The notes: a model not told the origin generated them from the letters alone. Counted from the first letter of the stretch, positions 1 to 6,871 are shown. The stretch is DNA of 7,344 nucleotides from Rubrivivax sp. (GCA_004211235.1 SEEY01000185.1:1-7344); one strand, 5' to 3'. Program-made: numbers and translations.

Positions 1-82
1 CAAGGTGACGCGCAAGGACGTGTTGAGCCTGTCGCTCACGGCAGCGGGCGGCGCGGCCGTGGTGCTGGAGCCAGCGCCCTGA
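1..82 (+). CDS. C-terminal end of an upstream gene, probably a glycoside hydrolase (partial)
   Basis: The frame running from base 2 to the TGA at 80-82 reads KVTRKDVLSLSLTAAGGAAV and then VLEPAP. Alternating hydrophobic residues, a Gly-Gly turn and a final beta-strand are typical of the C-terminal beta-sandwich that closes many glycosidases; the pattern 'VT..D.L.L.L...GGAA..L.P' reminds me most of GH97 enzymes. Only about 26 residues are visible, so the family is an inference. It lies 53 bases before the preferred start of the GH62 gene (20 before the earlier ATG), on the same strand, so it is probably the previous gene of the same operon. GH27- or GH31-type tails can look similar. Confidence 0.55.
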   Translation, partial: KVTRKDVLSLSLTAAGGAAVVLEPAP

Positions 83-135
83 GCAGCGCCTTTTGGCCAG
101 CCATGCCATCCATCAAACAGAACCCGCTATCCCTC

Positions 136-1233
136 ATGAACCAGCGCAGTAAACGACTTCTCGTCTCATCAATGCTCGCGGCCAGCCTCATGGCTGGCTG
201 CGGCGGCAGCAGCGCAGCCGCCGACGCCAAGCCCGCCGCCAGCGGCGCGACAGCTGCCCAGACCATCGGCTTCGAATGGAAATCCAGCGAGACACTGATC
301 AAGCCGCCGGCCGACCGGCCGGACATCTTCGGCGTCAAGGACCCGACCATCGTCTACCACGACGGCCGCTATCACGTCTTCATGACCACGGCCGGCAAGA
401 ACGGCTGGGGCATGGCCTACACGAGCTTCGCGAATTGGGATGAGGCGCCGAAGGCCCCTCAGTTCATGCTCGAAAAGTCACCCATCGGGCCGGGCTATCG
501 CGCGGCGCCCCAGGTTTTCTACTTCGCGCCACAGAAGCTCTGGTACCTGATCTTCCAGGGCGGCGACCCGCTGTATTCCACGACCTCCAACATCGCCGAT
601 CCTCAATCGTGGACGGCGCCGAAGCCCTTTTATCCGGCTATCCCGGCCAGCGTCAAGAACGCTGAGGGCCATGCGGTCTGGCTGGACTTCTGGAACATCT
701 GCGACGACCGCAAGTGCTACCTGTTCTTCACTGGAGACAACGGCAGCTTCTACCGCGCCGAGACGGCCATCGAGCGCTTCCCCCAGGGCTTCTCCGAACC
801 CGTCGTCGCCATGGCGGAAGAGCGCGATGACATGTTCGAGGCGAGCAATACCTACAGGATCACTGGCACTGGCAAGTACCTCACGCTGATCGAAGCGATG
901 GGCCCCAAGGGCAGGTACTTCCGCGCCTGGACGGCGGATCGCCTGGATGGCGTCTGGCAACCCATTCCCGGCGCGCCCATGAACAGGTTCGCTGGCGCAG
1001 ACAACGTCAAATTCAACGGCCGGATCTGGTCCGAAGGCGTGTCCCACGGCGAAATGATCCGCGACGGCATCAACCAGACGTTGAGCATCGACCCCTGCCA
1101 GCCGCTGAAGTTCCTCTACCAGGGCCTGGACATGGAAAAGGGCAAGACCTACGACTACATCGAGCTGCCCTATCGGCTCGGCGTGATCACGGCCACTGCC
1201 CCGAACGCCATCAGCGAGTTGTGCAAGAAATGA
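136..1233 (+). CDS. GH62 alpha-L-arabinofuranosidase, predicted lipoprotein
   Basis: Predicted to release alpha-1,2/1,3-linked L-arabinofuranose side chains from arabinoxylan by inversion, outside the cytoplasm. I prefer the ATG at 136 (365 aa): it gives a compact signal with a basic n-region, a hydrophobic stretch and the lipobox LMAGC with the acylated Cys at 22. An in-frame ATG at 103 adds 11 residues, and neither start has a clear ribosome binding site. Residue +2 is Gly, so outer-membrane sorting is plausible. GH62 hallmarks (numbering from 136): KDPTIVYHDGRYHVF with the likely base Asp69, GYRAAPQVFYF at 120-130, LDFWNICDD with Asp184, DMFEASNTY with Glu235 as likely general acid by analogy with clan GH-F relatives, SHGE at 303-306 and LPYRLG at 344-349. 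Cys189/Cys194 and Cys321/Cys363 could form disulfides. The protein is a single catalytic five-bladed propeller with no CBM. Catalytic roles are assigned by analogy; the family call is strong. Confidence 0.93.
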   Translation: MNQRSKRLLVSSMLAASLMAGCGGSSAAADAKPAASGATAAQTIGFEWKSSETLIKPPADRPDIFGVKDPTIVYHDGRYHVFMTTAGKNGWGMAYTSFANWDEAPKAPQFMLEKSPIGPGYRAAPQVFYFAPQKLWYLIFQGGDPLYSTTSNIADPQSWTAPKPFYPAIPASVKNAEGHAVWLDFWNICDDRKCYLFFTGDNGSFYRAETAIERFPQGFSEPVVAMAEERDDMFEASNTYRITGTGKYLTLIEAMGPKGRYFRAWTADRLDGVWQPIPGAPMNRFAGADNVKFNGRIWSEGVSHGEMIRDGINQTLSIDPCQPLKFLYQGLDMEKGKTYDYIELPYRLGVITATAPNAISELCKK

Positions 1234-1400
1234 CAGCCCGTGCTGCTGCGGCAGCCAGGTCGCGACATGCGGCACCAGGTACTCCACAGGGGCGAGGGTT
1301 TGATGAACACGTGCAGTAGCCGATCGTTCGTGCGTTCCGCCTTCGCAGGGAGCGTCGCGGCCCCCAGGAAAGCGCCTTGGACACGGTGCGGCTCATCCGT

Positions 1401-1405
1401 GAAGG
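1401..1405 (+). promoter_or_regulatory. Ribosome binding site deciding the DUF1593 gene start
   Basis: GAAGG lies 8 bases before the ATG at 1414, good Shine-Dalgarno spacing, and that ATG opens a textbook Sec signal peptide. A competing GAGGG at 1294-1298 lies 4 bases before another in-frame ATG at 1303, which would add 37 arginine- and serine-rich residues in front of the signal peptide. Confidence 0.5.
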
Positions 1406-1413
1406 TGCCGTCG

Positions 1414-2871
1414 ATGCTCAAGCTTGCCGTCACCGCCATGTTTGGCGCGCTGGCGCTAGCGGCCGACGCAGCACCCGCAGCCGCTGAGACCGAAGCGCCG
1501 CCAGGCAAGCCGCGCCTCGTCATCCTCACCGATATCGAAAACGAGCCCGACGACACCCAGTCCCTGGTGCGGCTGCTGCTGTACGCCAACGACATCGATC
1601 TGCGCGGCCTCGTGGCCACGACTTCGGTGCACATGAAGCACGGCGTGCATCCCGAGTCGATCAAGGGGCTGATCCAGCGCTACGCCCGGGTGCTGCCGAA
1701 GCTGCGCCAGCATGACCGCGGCTACCCGGCTGCCGCGCAATTGCTGGCGCTCGTTGCCTCGGGCCAGCCCGGCTACGGCTTGCAGTCCATCGGTGACGGG
1801 CGCGAGAGCCCCGGCTCACAACTGCTGCTGCGCGAACTCGACCGCCCCGACCCGCGCCCGCTGTGGGTCAGCGTTTGGGGCGGGGCCAACACGCTGGCTC
1901 AGGCTCTGCACGACCTGCGCTGCACGCGCCCGAAAGAAGCCGTCGATGCGGCCGTCAGCCGGCTGCGCGTCTACACCATCTCCGACCAGGACGACAGCGG
2001 TGCCTGGCTGCGCCGCGAGTTCCCGGGCCTCTTCTACATCGTCAGCCCTGGCAGCTATGCGCGCCCCACCTGGACCGCGATTCACCGCGAGGTCGAGGGC
2101 ATCAACAACCAGCACGTCAGCAACGCCTGGATCGCGCGCCACATCCAGCAGGGCCACGGCCCGCTGGGCGCTGCCTACCCCGACATCGCCTACGGCATGG
2201 AAGGCGACACGCCCTCCTTCCTCGGCCTCATTCCCAACGGCCTGAACGCACCAGAGCACCCGAACTGGGGCGGCTGGGGCGGGCGCTACGAGCTCTACAC
2301 GCCGCGCCGCGAGGACACCGACCCGGACGGCTTCACCGGTGGCGTGCCCGTCGAGCAGGAGACGCGCCCGATCTGGACCAACGCCGTGGATCGCTACCGA
2401 CCGGCGGTTGCTTCAGCATACGGCCGCCCGCTCAAACCCGGGGAGCGTGAGTACAACGACAACGCCGTGACGCTGTGGCGCTGGCGCGAGGCCATCCAGA
2501 ACGACTTCGCCGCCCGCATGCTGTGGACGACGCGCGCGCCCGCCGAGGCCAACCACGCGCCGGTCGTGCGCCTGGCCCATGCCGCCGAGATGCATGTACG
2601 CAGCGGTGACTGGGTCACCCTCGACGCCAGCCCCAGCAGCGACCCCGATGGCGACAGCCTGAGCTTCCTGTGGCTCGCCTACCCCGAAGCCGGCACGCTG
2701 AAAACGCCGCTGCCGCTGGGCACCGAAGTCCAGTCCCGCATCGCCCTGCGGCTACCCGAGGTCGATGTGGCCGCCACCGCCCACGTCATCGTGCAGGTCA
2801 CCGACAAGGGCACGCCCGCCCTCACCCGCTACCAGCGCGTGATCCTGCACATCGAGCCGCGGGCGCGATGA
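1414..2871 (+). CDS. DUF1593 / Sde182-type protein: nucleoside-hydrolase-like domain plus Ig-like C-terminal domain
   Basis: Secreted protein of 485 aa from the preferred ATG at 1414. The signal peptide MLKLAVTAMFGALALAADA ends near Ala-X-Ala sites. GTG 1240 and ATG 1303 are in-frame alternatives. Residues about 33-350 match the cellulose-binding Sde182 nucleoside-hydrolase-like family: RLVILTDIENEPDDTQSLVR carries an Asp cluster (Asp40, Asp46, Asp47) resembling the metal/ribose-binding N-terminal motif of nucleoside hydrolases. Further family-like stretches are WGGANTLAQAL at 155-165, SDQDDSG from 190, and a Gly/Trp-rich NWGGWGGRYE segment near 284-293. Residues about 381-485, beginning NHAPVV, form the Ig/PKD-like C-terminal domain with the Asp-rich turn SSDPDGDS. 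The family is known from a cellulose-binding protein of Saccharophagus; its enzymatic activity is not established to my knowledge. Between GH62 and GH27 genes it probably binds or cleaves a hemicellulose component, perhaps a furanoside; that is inference. Confidence 0.88.
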   Translation: MLKLAVTAMFGALALAADAAPAAAETEAPPGKPRLVILTDIENEPDDTQSLVRLLLYANDIDLRGLVATTSVHMKHGVHPESIKGLIQRYARVLPKLRQHDRGYPAAAQLLALVASGQPGYGLQSIGDGRESPGSQLLLRELDRPDPRPLWVSVWGGANTLAQALHDLRCTRPKEAVDAAVSRLRVYTISDQDDSGAWLRREFPGLFYIVSPGSYARPTWTAIHREVEGINNQHVSNAWIARHIQQGHGPLGAAYPDIAYGMEGDTPSFLGLIPNGLNAPEHPNWGGWGGRYELYTPRREDTDPDGFTGGVPVEQETRPIWTNAVDRYRPAVASAYGRPLKPGEREYNDNAVTLWRWREAIQNDFAARMLWTTRAPAEANHAPVVRLAHAAEMHVRSGDWVTLDASPSSDPDGDSLSFLWLAYPEAGTLKTPLPLGTEVQSRIALRLPEVDVAATAHVIVQVTDKGTPALTRYQRVILHIEPRAR

Positions 2872-2960
2872 AGTCCGCGGCATGCAAGCACCCGCACCTC
2901 TTGACCCTGTCACCAGGTCATCCAACGTTTCACCTCGGTCCATCTTCGAAAGAGTCCTGA
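2868..2960 (+). other. 30-codon bridging mini-ORF between DUF1593 and GH27 genes (doubtful as a protein)
   Basis: An ATG at 2868 overlaps the DUF1593 stop (ATGA). The frame stays open for 30 codons (begins MKSAACKHPHLLTLSPGHPT) and stops at 2958-2960, where TGATG overlaps the GH27 start by one base. The product has no recognisable domain. The arrangement could pass ribosomes from one gene to the next; it could also be chance in GC-rich DNA. No Shine-Dalgarno precedes the mini-ORF. Confidence 0.2.
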
Positions 2961-4171
2961 TGCATCCCCTGATCCCACGTACTGCCCACCTGCTGGCCCT
3001 GCTTGTCGCCCTGGCGGCCCTGCCGGCCCACGCGCACGACACCCTGAAGCTCGACGCTCCCAAGCCCGATCTCGCGCCCACGCCTCCCATGGGTTGGAGT
3101 TCCTGGAACAAGTACGCCTGCAACGTCAATGAAAAAATGATCCGGGACCAGGCCGACGCGATGGTCGCCTCCGGCATGAAGGACGCCGGCTACCAGTACA
3201 TCAATGTCGACGACTGCTGGCAGGCGAAGAGCCGTGATGCCGACGGCAACATCCAGGCCGACCCCGAGCACTTCCCGTCGGGCATCAAGGCACTGGCCGA
3301 CTACGTGCACAGCAAGGGCCTGAAGTTCGGCCTCTACTCCGATGCCGGTTCCATGACCTGCTTTGGCCGCCCGGGCAGCGCCGGCCGAGAATTCCAGGAC
3401 GCGCAGCAGTACGCCAAGTGGGGCGTCGACTACTTCAAGTACGACTGGTGCAACACCGGCACCCGCAATGCTGAGGCGGCCTACACCATCATGGCGAAGG
3501 CCCTGCGCGAAACGGGCCGCGACATCGTGTTTTCACTCTGCGAGTGGGGCGGCAGCAAGCCTGGCCGCTGGGCCAAACCGGTCGGTCATCTGTGGCGCAC
3601 CACGGGCGACATCTACGACGCCTGGGAGGGCAAGAAGGGCTGGTCGCATGGCATGACCAACATCCTCGACATGAACGCCGAGCTGTCCGGCGACTCCGGC
3701 CCCAACGGCTGGAACGACCCCGACATGCTGGAAGTCGGCAACGGTGGCATGACGACGACCGAGTATGAGGCGCACTTCTCGCTGTGGGCCATGCTGGCCG
3801 CGCCGCTGATCGCCGGCAACGACCTGTCGAAGATGGACGCCGACACAGTTCGCATCCTCACCAACAAGGACGTCATTGCCGTCGACCAGGATCCGCTGGG
3901 CAAGCAGGGCAGCCGCGCCTTGAGGGAAGGCGACCTCGAGGTCTGGGTGCGTCCGCTCGCCGGCGGGGAGCACGCCGTGGTGCTGTTGAACCGTGGCAAG
4001 ACGCCGGCCAACATGAAGGTGGATTGGGAGCTGCTCGGGTTGCCCAACGAACAGAAGGCCGACGTGAAGGACCTGTGGAGCAAGAAGGTCACGAAGGGCG
4101 TGCGCGGCAGCTACGTCGGCAAGGTGGCGCCGCACGGCGTGAACATGGTTCGCATCAAGGCCGCACCGTGA
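2960..4171 (+). CDS. GH27 alpha-galactosidase, secreted
   Basis: Retaining exo-glycosidase predicted to remove terminal alpha-D-galactose from hemicellulose side chains or oligosaccharides in the periplasm or outside. I chose the ATG at 2960 (403 aa) over 2882 because it opens a clean signal peptide (MHPLIPRTAHLLALLVALAA, likely cleaved after AHA, residue 25) and is preceded by a modest AAAGAG. The (beta/alpha)8 barrel spans about 41-320: TPPMGWSSWN at 41-50, INVDDCW with Asp84-Asp85, YFKYDWC with the nucleophile Asp162, LWRTTGDI with the acid/base Asp217, then NGWNDPDMLEVGNGG near 250-263 and LAAPLIAGNDL. Cys54/Cys86 and Cys134/Cys164 match conserved disulfides. A C-terminal beta-sandwich follows. 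The Asp-Asp-Cys-Trp motif argues for galactose over L-arabinopyranose specificity: as I recall, the GH27 beta-L-arabinopyranosidase has Glu at this site. Family assignment is very secure; the natural polymer is unknown. Confidence 0.96.
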   Translation: MHPLIPRTAHLLALLVALAALPAHAHDTLKLDAPKPDLAPTPPMGWSSWNKYACNVNEKMIRDQADAMVASGMKDAGYQYINVDDCWQAKSRDADGNIQADPEHFPSGIKALADYVHSKGLKFGLYSDAGSMTCFGRPGSAGREFQDAQQYAKWGVDYFKYDWCNTGTRNAEAAYTIMAKALRETGRDIVFSLCEWGGSKPGRWAKPVGHLWRTTGDIYDAWEGKKGWSHGMTNILDMNAELSGDSGPNGWNDPDMLEVGNGGMTTTEYEAHFSLWAMLAAPLIAGNDLSKMDADTVRILTNKDVIAVDQDPLGKQGSRALREGDLEVWVRPLAGGEHAVVLLNRGKTPANMKVDWELLGLPNEQKADVKDLWSKKVTKGVRGSYVGKVAPHGVNMVRIKAAP

Positions 4172-4230
4172 CCGGACTTGCGAATGCCGGCCGTCCGACG
4201 CAGATGACCGTGCCGCAGCCGGGCGCGTGA
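4168..4230 (+). other. 20-codon bridging mini-ORF between GH27 and beta-helix genes (doubtful as a protein)
   Basis: A GTG at 4168 overlaps the GH27 stop (GTGA). The frame is open for 20 codons and stops at 4228-4230, with TGATG overlapping the beta-helix gene start. The peptide (MTGLANAGRPTQMTVPQPGA if GTG initiates) resembles nothing known to me. It repeats the architecture seen at 2868-2960. An internal ATG at 4204 would give only eight codons. Confidence 0.18.
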
Positions 4231-6545
4231 TGCCGTTGAAGTCACTGGTGCTGGCTCTGGCGGTTCTGGCTTGCAGCGCGCAGGCCGCTTCGCTGACCGT
4301 GAGGGATGCAAAGTCCCTGGAGGCCGCCTTGCAGCGGGCGCGTGCCGACAAGCGGATCACGCGCATCGAGCTGGCCGCGGGCCGCTACGAGCTGGCGGCG
4401 CCCATCGTCATCGATGAGACCTTGTCGGGCACGGCAGGAGTGCCCTTCGTGCTTGCCGCGGCACCCGGGTTCCAGCCCGTGCTGAGCGGCGCGGTGTCGT
4501 TGCCCACTCTGCACTGGGAGGCCTGGCAGGACGGCCTCTGGCGAGCCCGGCTTGTAGGCGCGTCGTTCCAGCGGCTGTGGTTGGGACAGCGCATGCTCGT
4601 GCGCGCCCGCTACCCCGATTTCGACGCCGCCAACCCCGGCTTCGGCGGTGCCGCCGACGCCACCTCGCCCGAGCGTGTGGCGCGCTGGCGCGACCCGGAG
4701 GGCGCCGTGCTGCACGCGCTGCACGGTTATGGCTGGGGCGGCCTGCAGCTTCCCATCATCGGCAAGAAGCCCGACGGCAGTCTGGACTACGGCCCGCAAC
4801 TGGCCAACAACCGGGAGATGCCGCCGAGCGGCAAGGACCGCTATGTCGAGAACGTGCTTGAAGAGCTGGACGCGCCGGGCGAGTGGTTCCATGACCGCAA
4901 GGGCGGCTGGCTCTACTTCAAGCCGATCAGCAAGGCAAAGCCGCCGGCGCGAGGCTTCCGTGCTGGCACGCTCGAGGCGCTAGTGCGCATCGAAGGCCGG
5001 GGCGCAGACGTGCAGCATGTGCTGGTGCGCGGCCTGCGATTCAGCGAGACGGAGCCGAACTTCCTGAAGGCCACCGAGCCGCTGCTGCGCTCGGACTGGA
5101 AATTCCATCGCAGCGGCGCTGTGACCATCGAGAACGCGTCGGACGTGCGCATCATCGAATCCGAGTTCACCGGCCTTGGCGGCCATGCAGTCGTGGTCAG
5201 CGGCCAGGCCCGGCGCGTGTCCGTCTCGGCCAACCACATCCATGACATCGGCGGCACCGCCATCGCCTTCGTCGGCCGGCCGGAGGCCGTGCGGTCACCG
5301 CTGCTCGAATATCACGAGCAGCTGGACGTCGCGGCCATCGACCGCACGCCCGGCCCCAAGTCAGAGGCCCATCCCAGGGACTCCGAGGCCAGCGACAACC
5401 TCATCCACGACATCGGCCAGATCGACCACCAGGCCACGGGCGTGCAGATCGCCATGGCCGCACGCATCACGGTCGACCACAACAGCATCTACCGCATGCC
5501 GCGCGCCGGGATCAACCTCGGCGACGGCAACTGGGGTGGACACCGCATCACCCACAACGACGTATTCGACACCGTACGCCTGACCGGGGACCACGGCAGC
5601 TTCAACAGCTGGGGCCGCGACCGCTTCTGGCACCCGGATCGCGCCGAGATGGACCGTCGCGCGGAGTCGCACCCGGAGCTGGCGTTGCTGGACGCCGTCG
5701 AGCCCATCGTCATGCGCCGCAACCGCTGGCGCTGCGACCACGGCTGGGACGTGGACCTGGACGACGGCGCCTCCAACTACCTCATCGAAGAGAACCTGAT
5801 GCTGGCCGGCGGGCTCAAGCTGCGCGAGGGCTTCCAGCGCATCGTGCGCAACAACATCCTCGTCAACGGCAGTTTCCATCCGCATGTGTGGTTCGACAAC
5901 GGCGGCGACGTCTTCGAATCCAACGTCGTCATGGGGCCGCACCAGCCGGTGGAGATCAAGCGCTGGGGCCGCAGCGTCAATCGCAATTTCTTCGTCGCCA
6001 ACGTAGACCTTCAAGCCGCCCAGATGCGCGGCACCGATGCCGACTCGGTGGCCGGCGACCCGCGCTTTGCAGCACCGGCTCGTGGCGACTACACGGTCGG
6101 AAATGCGGCGCTCGCGGCTCGCATCGGCTTCGTCAACTTCCCGATGGACGATATCGGCGTGAGGCCGGCGCGGCTCAAGGCGCTGGCGCGGCAGCCGGTC
6201 TTTCCCATGCCTGCGTCGCAAACGCCGTCCATGCCTCCGCAAGCCGCGGTCACCCTGCAGGGATTCACGCTCAAGTCCGTCGAGACGCTGGGCGAGCAGT
6301 CCGCCGCGGGCCTGCCTTCCATCAGTGGCGTCCTGGTGCTCGCAGTCGAGCCGTCGAGTGCCGAGGAGGCGGCAGGCTTCGAGTCACGCGACGTCATCGT
6401 GGGCGTTGACAAGGCAGGCGCCATCGCAGACGTGGCGACATTGCGCGGCTTGCTGACCGGAGGGCAGCCGCTCGACCTTGTCGTCGTGCGCAATCAGGCG
6501 CAGCTGATCCTGCGTTGGCCGGGCAGGAACCAGGACAGCCGGTGA
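4230..6545 (+). CDS. Right-handed parallel beta-helix glycosidase-like protein (GH141/GH120-like) with C-terminal PDZ domain
   Basis: Secreted protein of 771 aa. ATG 4230 starts the signal peptide MPLKSLVLALAVLACSAQA; an in-frame GTG at 4227 adds one residue, and no Shine-Dalgarno is visible for either. The N-terminal part has early beta-helix rungs and an inserted beta-sandwich-like segment with LGQRMLVRARYPDF at 118-131 and GEWFHDRKGGWLYFKP at 217-232, features I associate with GH141 and GH120 enzymes. Beta-helix rungs follow, with HDIG turns at 338-341 and 393-396, GDHGSFNSWGRDRFW at 453-467, the acidic motif DVDLDDGASNY at 507-517 and LKLREGF with Glu533. The Asp cluster and Glu533 are candidate catalytic residues; I could not align them. 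A Pro-rich linker (about 655-675) leads to a PDZ-like domain at about 679-756, including GVLVLAVEPSSAEEAAGF. Known GH120 members are beta-xylosidases; GH141 includes fucosidase and xylanase activities. Either suits a hemicellulose operon. The fold is secure, the activity is not. Confidence 0.87.
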   Translation: MPLKSLVLALAVLACSAQAASLTVRDAKSLEAALQRARADKRITRIELAAGRYELAAPIVIDETLSGTAGVPFVLAAAPGFQPVLSGAVSLPTLHWEAWQDGLWRARLVGASFQRLWLGQRMLVRARYPDFDAANPGFGGAADATSPERVARWRDPEGAVLHALHGYGWGGLQLPIIGKKPDGSLDYGPQLANNREMPPSGKDRYVENVLEELDAPGEWFHDRKGGWLYFKPISKAKPPARGFRAGTLEALVRIEGRGADVQHVLVRGLRFSETEPNFLKATEPLLRSDWKFHRSGAVTIENASDVRIIESEFTGLGGHAVVVSGQARRVSVSANHIHDIGGTAIAFVGRPEAVRSPLLEYHEQLDVAAIDRTPGPKSEAHPRDSEASDNLIHDIGQIDHQATGVQIAMAARITVDHNSIYRMPRAGINLGDGNWGGHRITHNDVFDTVRLTGDHGSFNSWGRDRFWHPDRAEMDRRAESHPELALLDAVEPIVMRRNRWRCDHGWDVDLDDGASNYLIEENLMLAGGLKLREGFQRIVRNNILVNGSFHPHVWFDNGGDVFESNVVMGPHQPVEIKRWGRSVNRNFFVANVDLQAAQMRGTDADSVAGDPRFAAPARGDYTVGNAALAARIGFVNFPMDDIGVRPARLKALARQPVFPMPASQTPSMPPQAAVTLQGFTLKSVETLGEQSAAGLPSISGVLVLAVEPSSAEEAAGFESRDVIVGVDKAGAIADVATLRGLLTGGQPLDLVVVRNQAQLILRWPGRNQDSR

Positions 6546-6667
6546 GGTCCGCCGGCGAAGAAGTCATGGCGCTCATCACCGGCCAGCGCTTGTCCGGCGG
6601 GAGCGACATCGTCGAGAAGGCCATCGCGCCTATCGCTGCTGGCTTCCGCTTCGTTCTTCAGCGCTGA
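6542..6667 (+). other. Short downstream ORF overlapping the beta-helix stop (hypothetical, doubtful)
   Basis: A GTG at 6542 overlaps the previous stop (GTGA) and opens 41 codons to the TGA at 6665-6667. An internal ATG at 6566 gives 33 residues starting MALITGQRLSGGSDIVEKAI. Third positions from the codon before the internal ATG to the end are mostly G or C (about 29 of 34 by my count), like the real genes here. I recognise no domain, and no ribosome binding site precedes the ATG. It could be a tiny coupled gene, a coding remnant, or chance. Confidence 0.2.
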
Positions 6668-6804
6668 GGACCAGGATAGGCCGTACGGTGGCGCAGGTGC
6701 GGAACGGCTGATGGACCGAGGCATCGCCGCACAGGTCACCGGCGCCGACGGCTCCCTTGAACGCACGGCAAGCGCGGTCGATTGCCAGGGTCTTTGCCAG
6801 TTGT

Positions 6805-6820
6805 ATTGGTCTGACCTCTT
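6805..6820 (+). promoter_or_regulatory. Operator-like site 1 (GntR/FadR-type)
   Basis: ATTGGTCTGACCTCTT contains the dyad GGTC-T-GACC. FadR-subfamily GntR regulators (FadR, PdhR, LldR) bind TGGTnnnACCA-type sites, so this fits as a half-degenerate member. It recurs at 6856-6871 on the same strand with 13 of 16 bases identical. The bound regulator is not in the window. Confidence 0.55.
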
Positions 6821-6855
6821 GCTCAAAATCTCGAAAATGACTGATTAACCGCCGA

Positions 6856-6871
6856 ATCGGTCTTACCTATT
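6856..6871 (+). promoter_or_regulatory. Operator-like site 2 (GntR/FadR-type), possibly overlapping a promoter
   Basis: ATCGGTCTTACCTATT repeats site 1 with a shift of exactly 51 bp, close to five helical turns, so both would face the same side of the DNA. A weak sigma-70-like pair, TTAACC (6845-6850) and TATTTC (6868-6873) with a 17-base spacer, would place this operator between -35 and -10. The promoter match is poor (4/6 and 3/6), so only the repeat itself is well supported. Confidence 0.5.

Noticed and set aside
478..1287. Antisense open frame of 269 codons (- strand)
   Set aside because: It mirrors the GH62 gene, whose motifs are unambiguous; the antisense product has no domain features.
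4230..4290. Lipoprotein signal in the beta-helix protein (Cys in LAVLACSAQA)
   Set aside because: The residue two before Cys is Leu, which does not fit a lipobox well; cleavage after SAQA is more natural.
3533..4366. Antisense open frame of 277 codons (- strand)
   Set aside because: It covers the GH27 3' half and the next gene's start on the opposite strand, with no motif or start context of its own.
5361..6242. Long antisense open frame (293 codons, - strand)
   Set aside because: It lies entirely opposite the beta-helix gene, whose protein shows clear family motifs; such mirror frames are expected in GC-rich coding DNA and this one has no recognisable domain.
6549..6600. Rho-independent terminator after the beta-helix gene
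   Set aside because: The 7-base inverted repeat has a 38-base loop and no following T-run.
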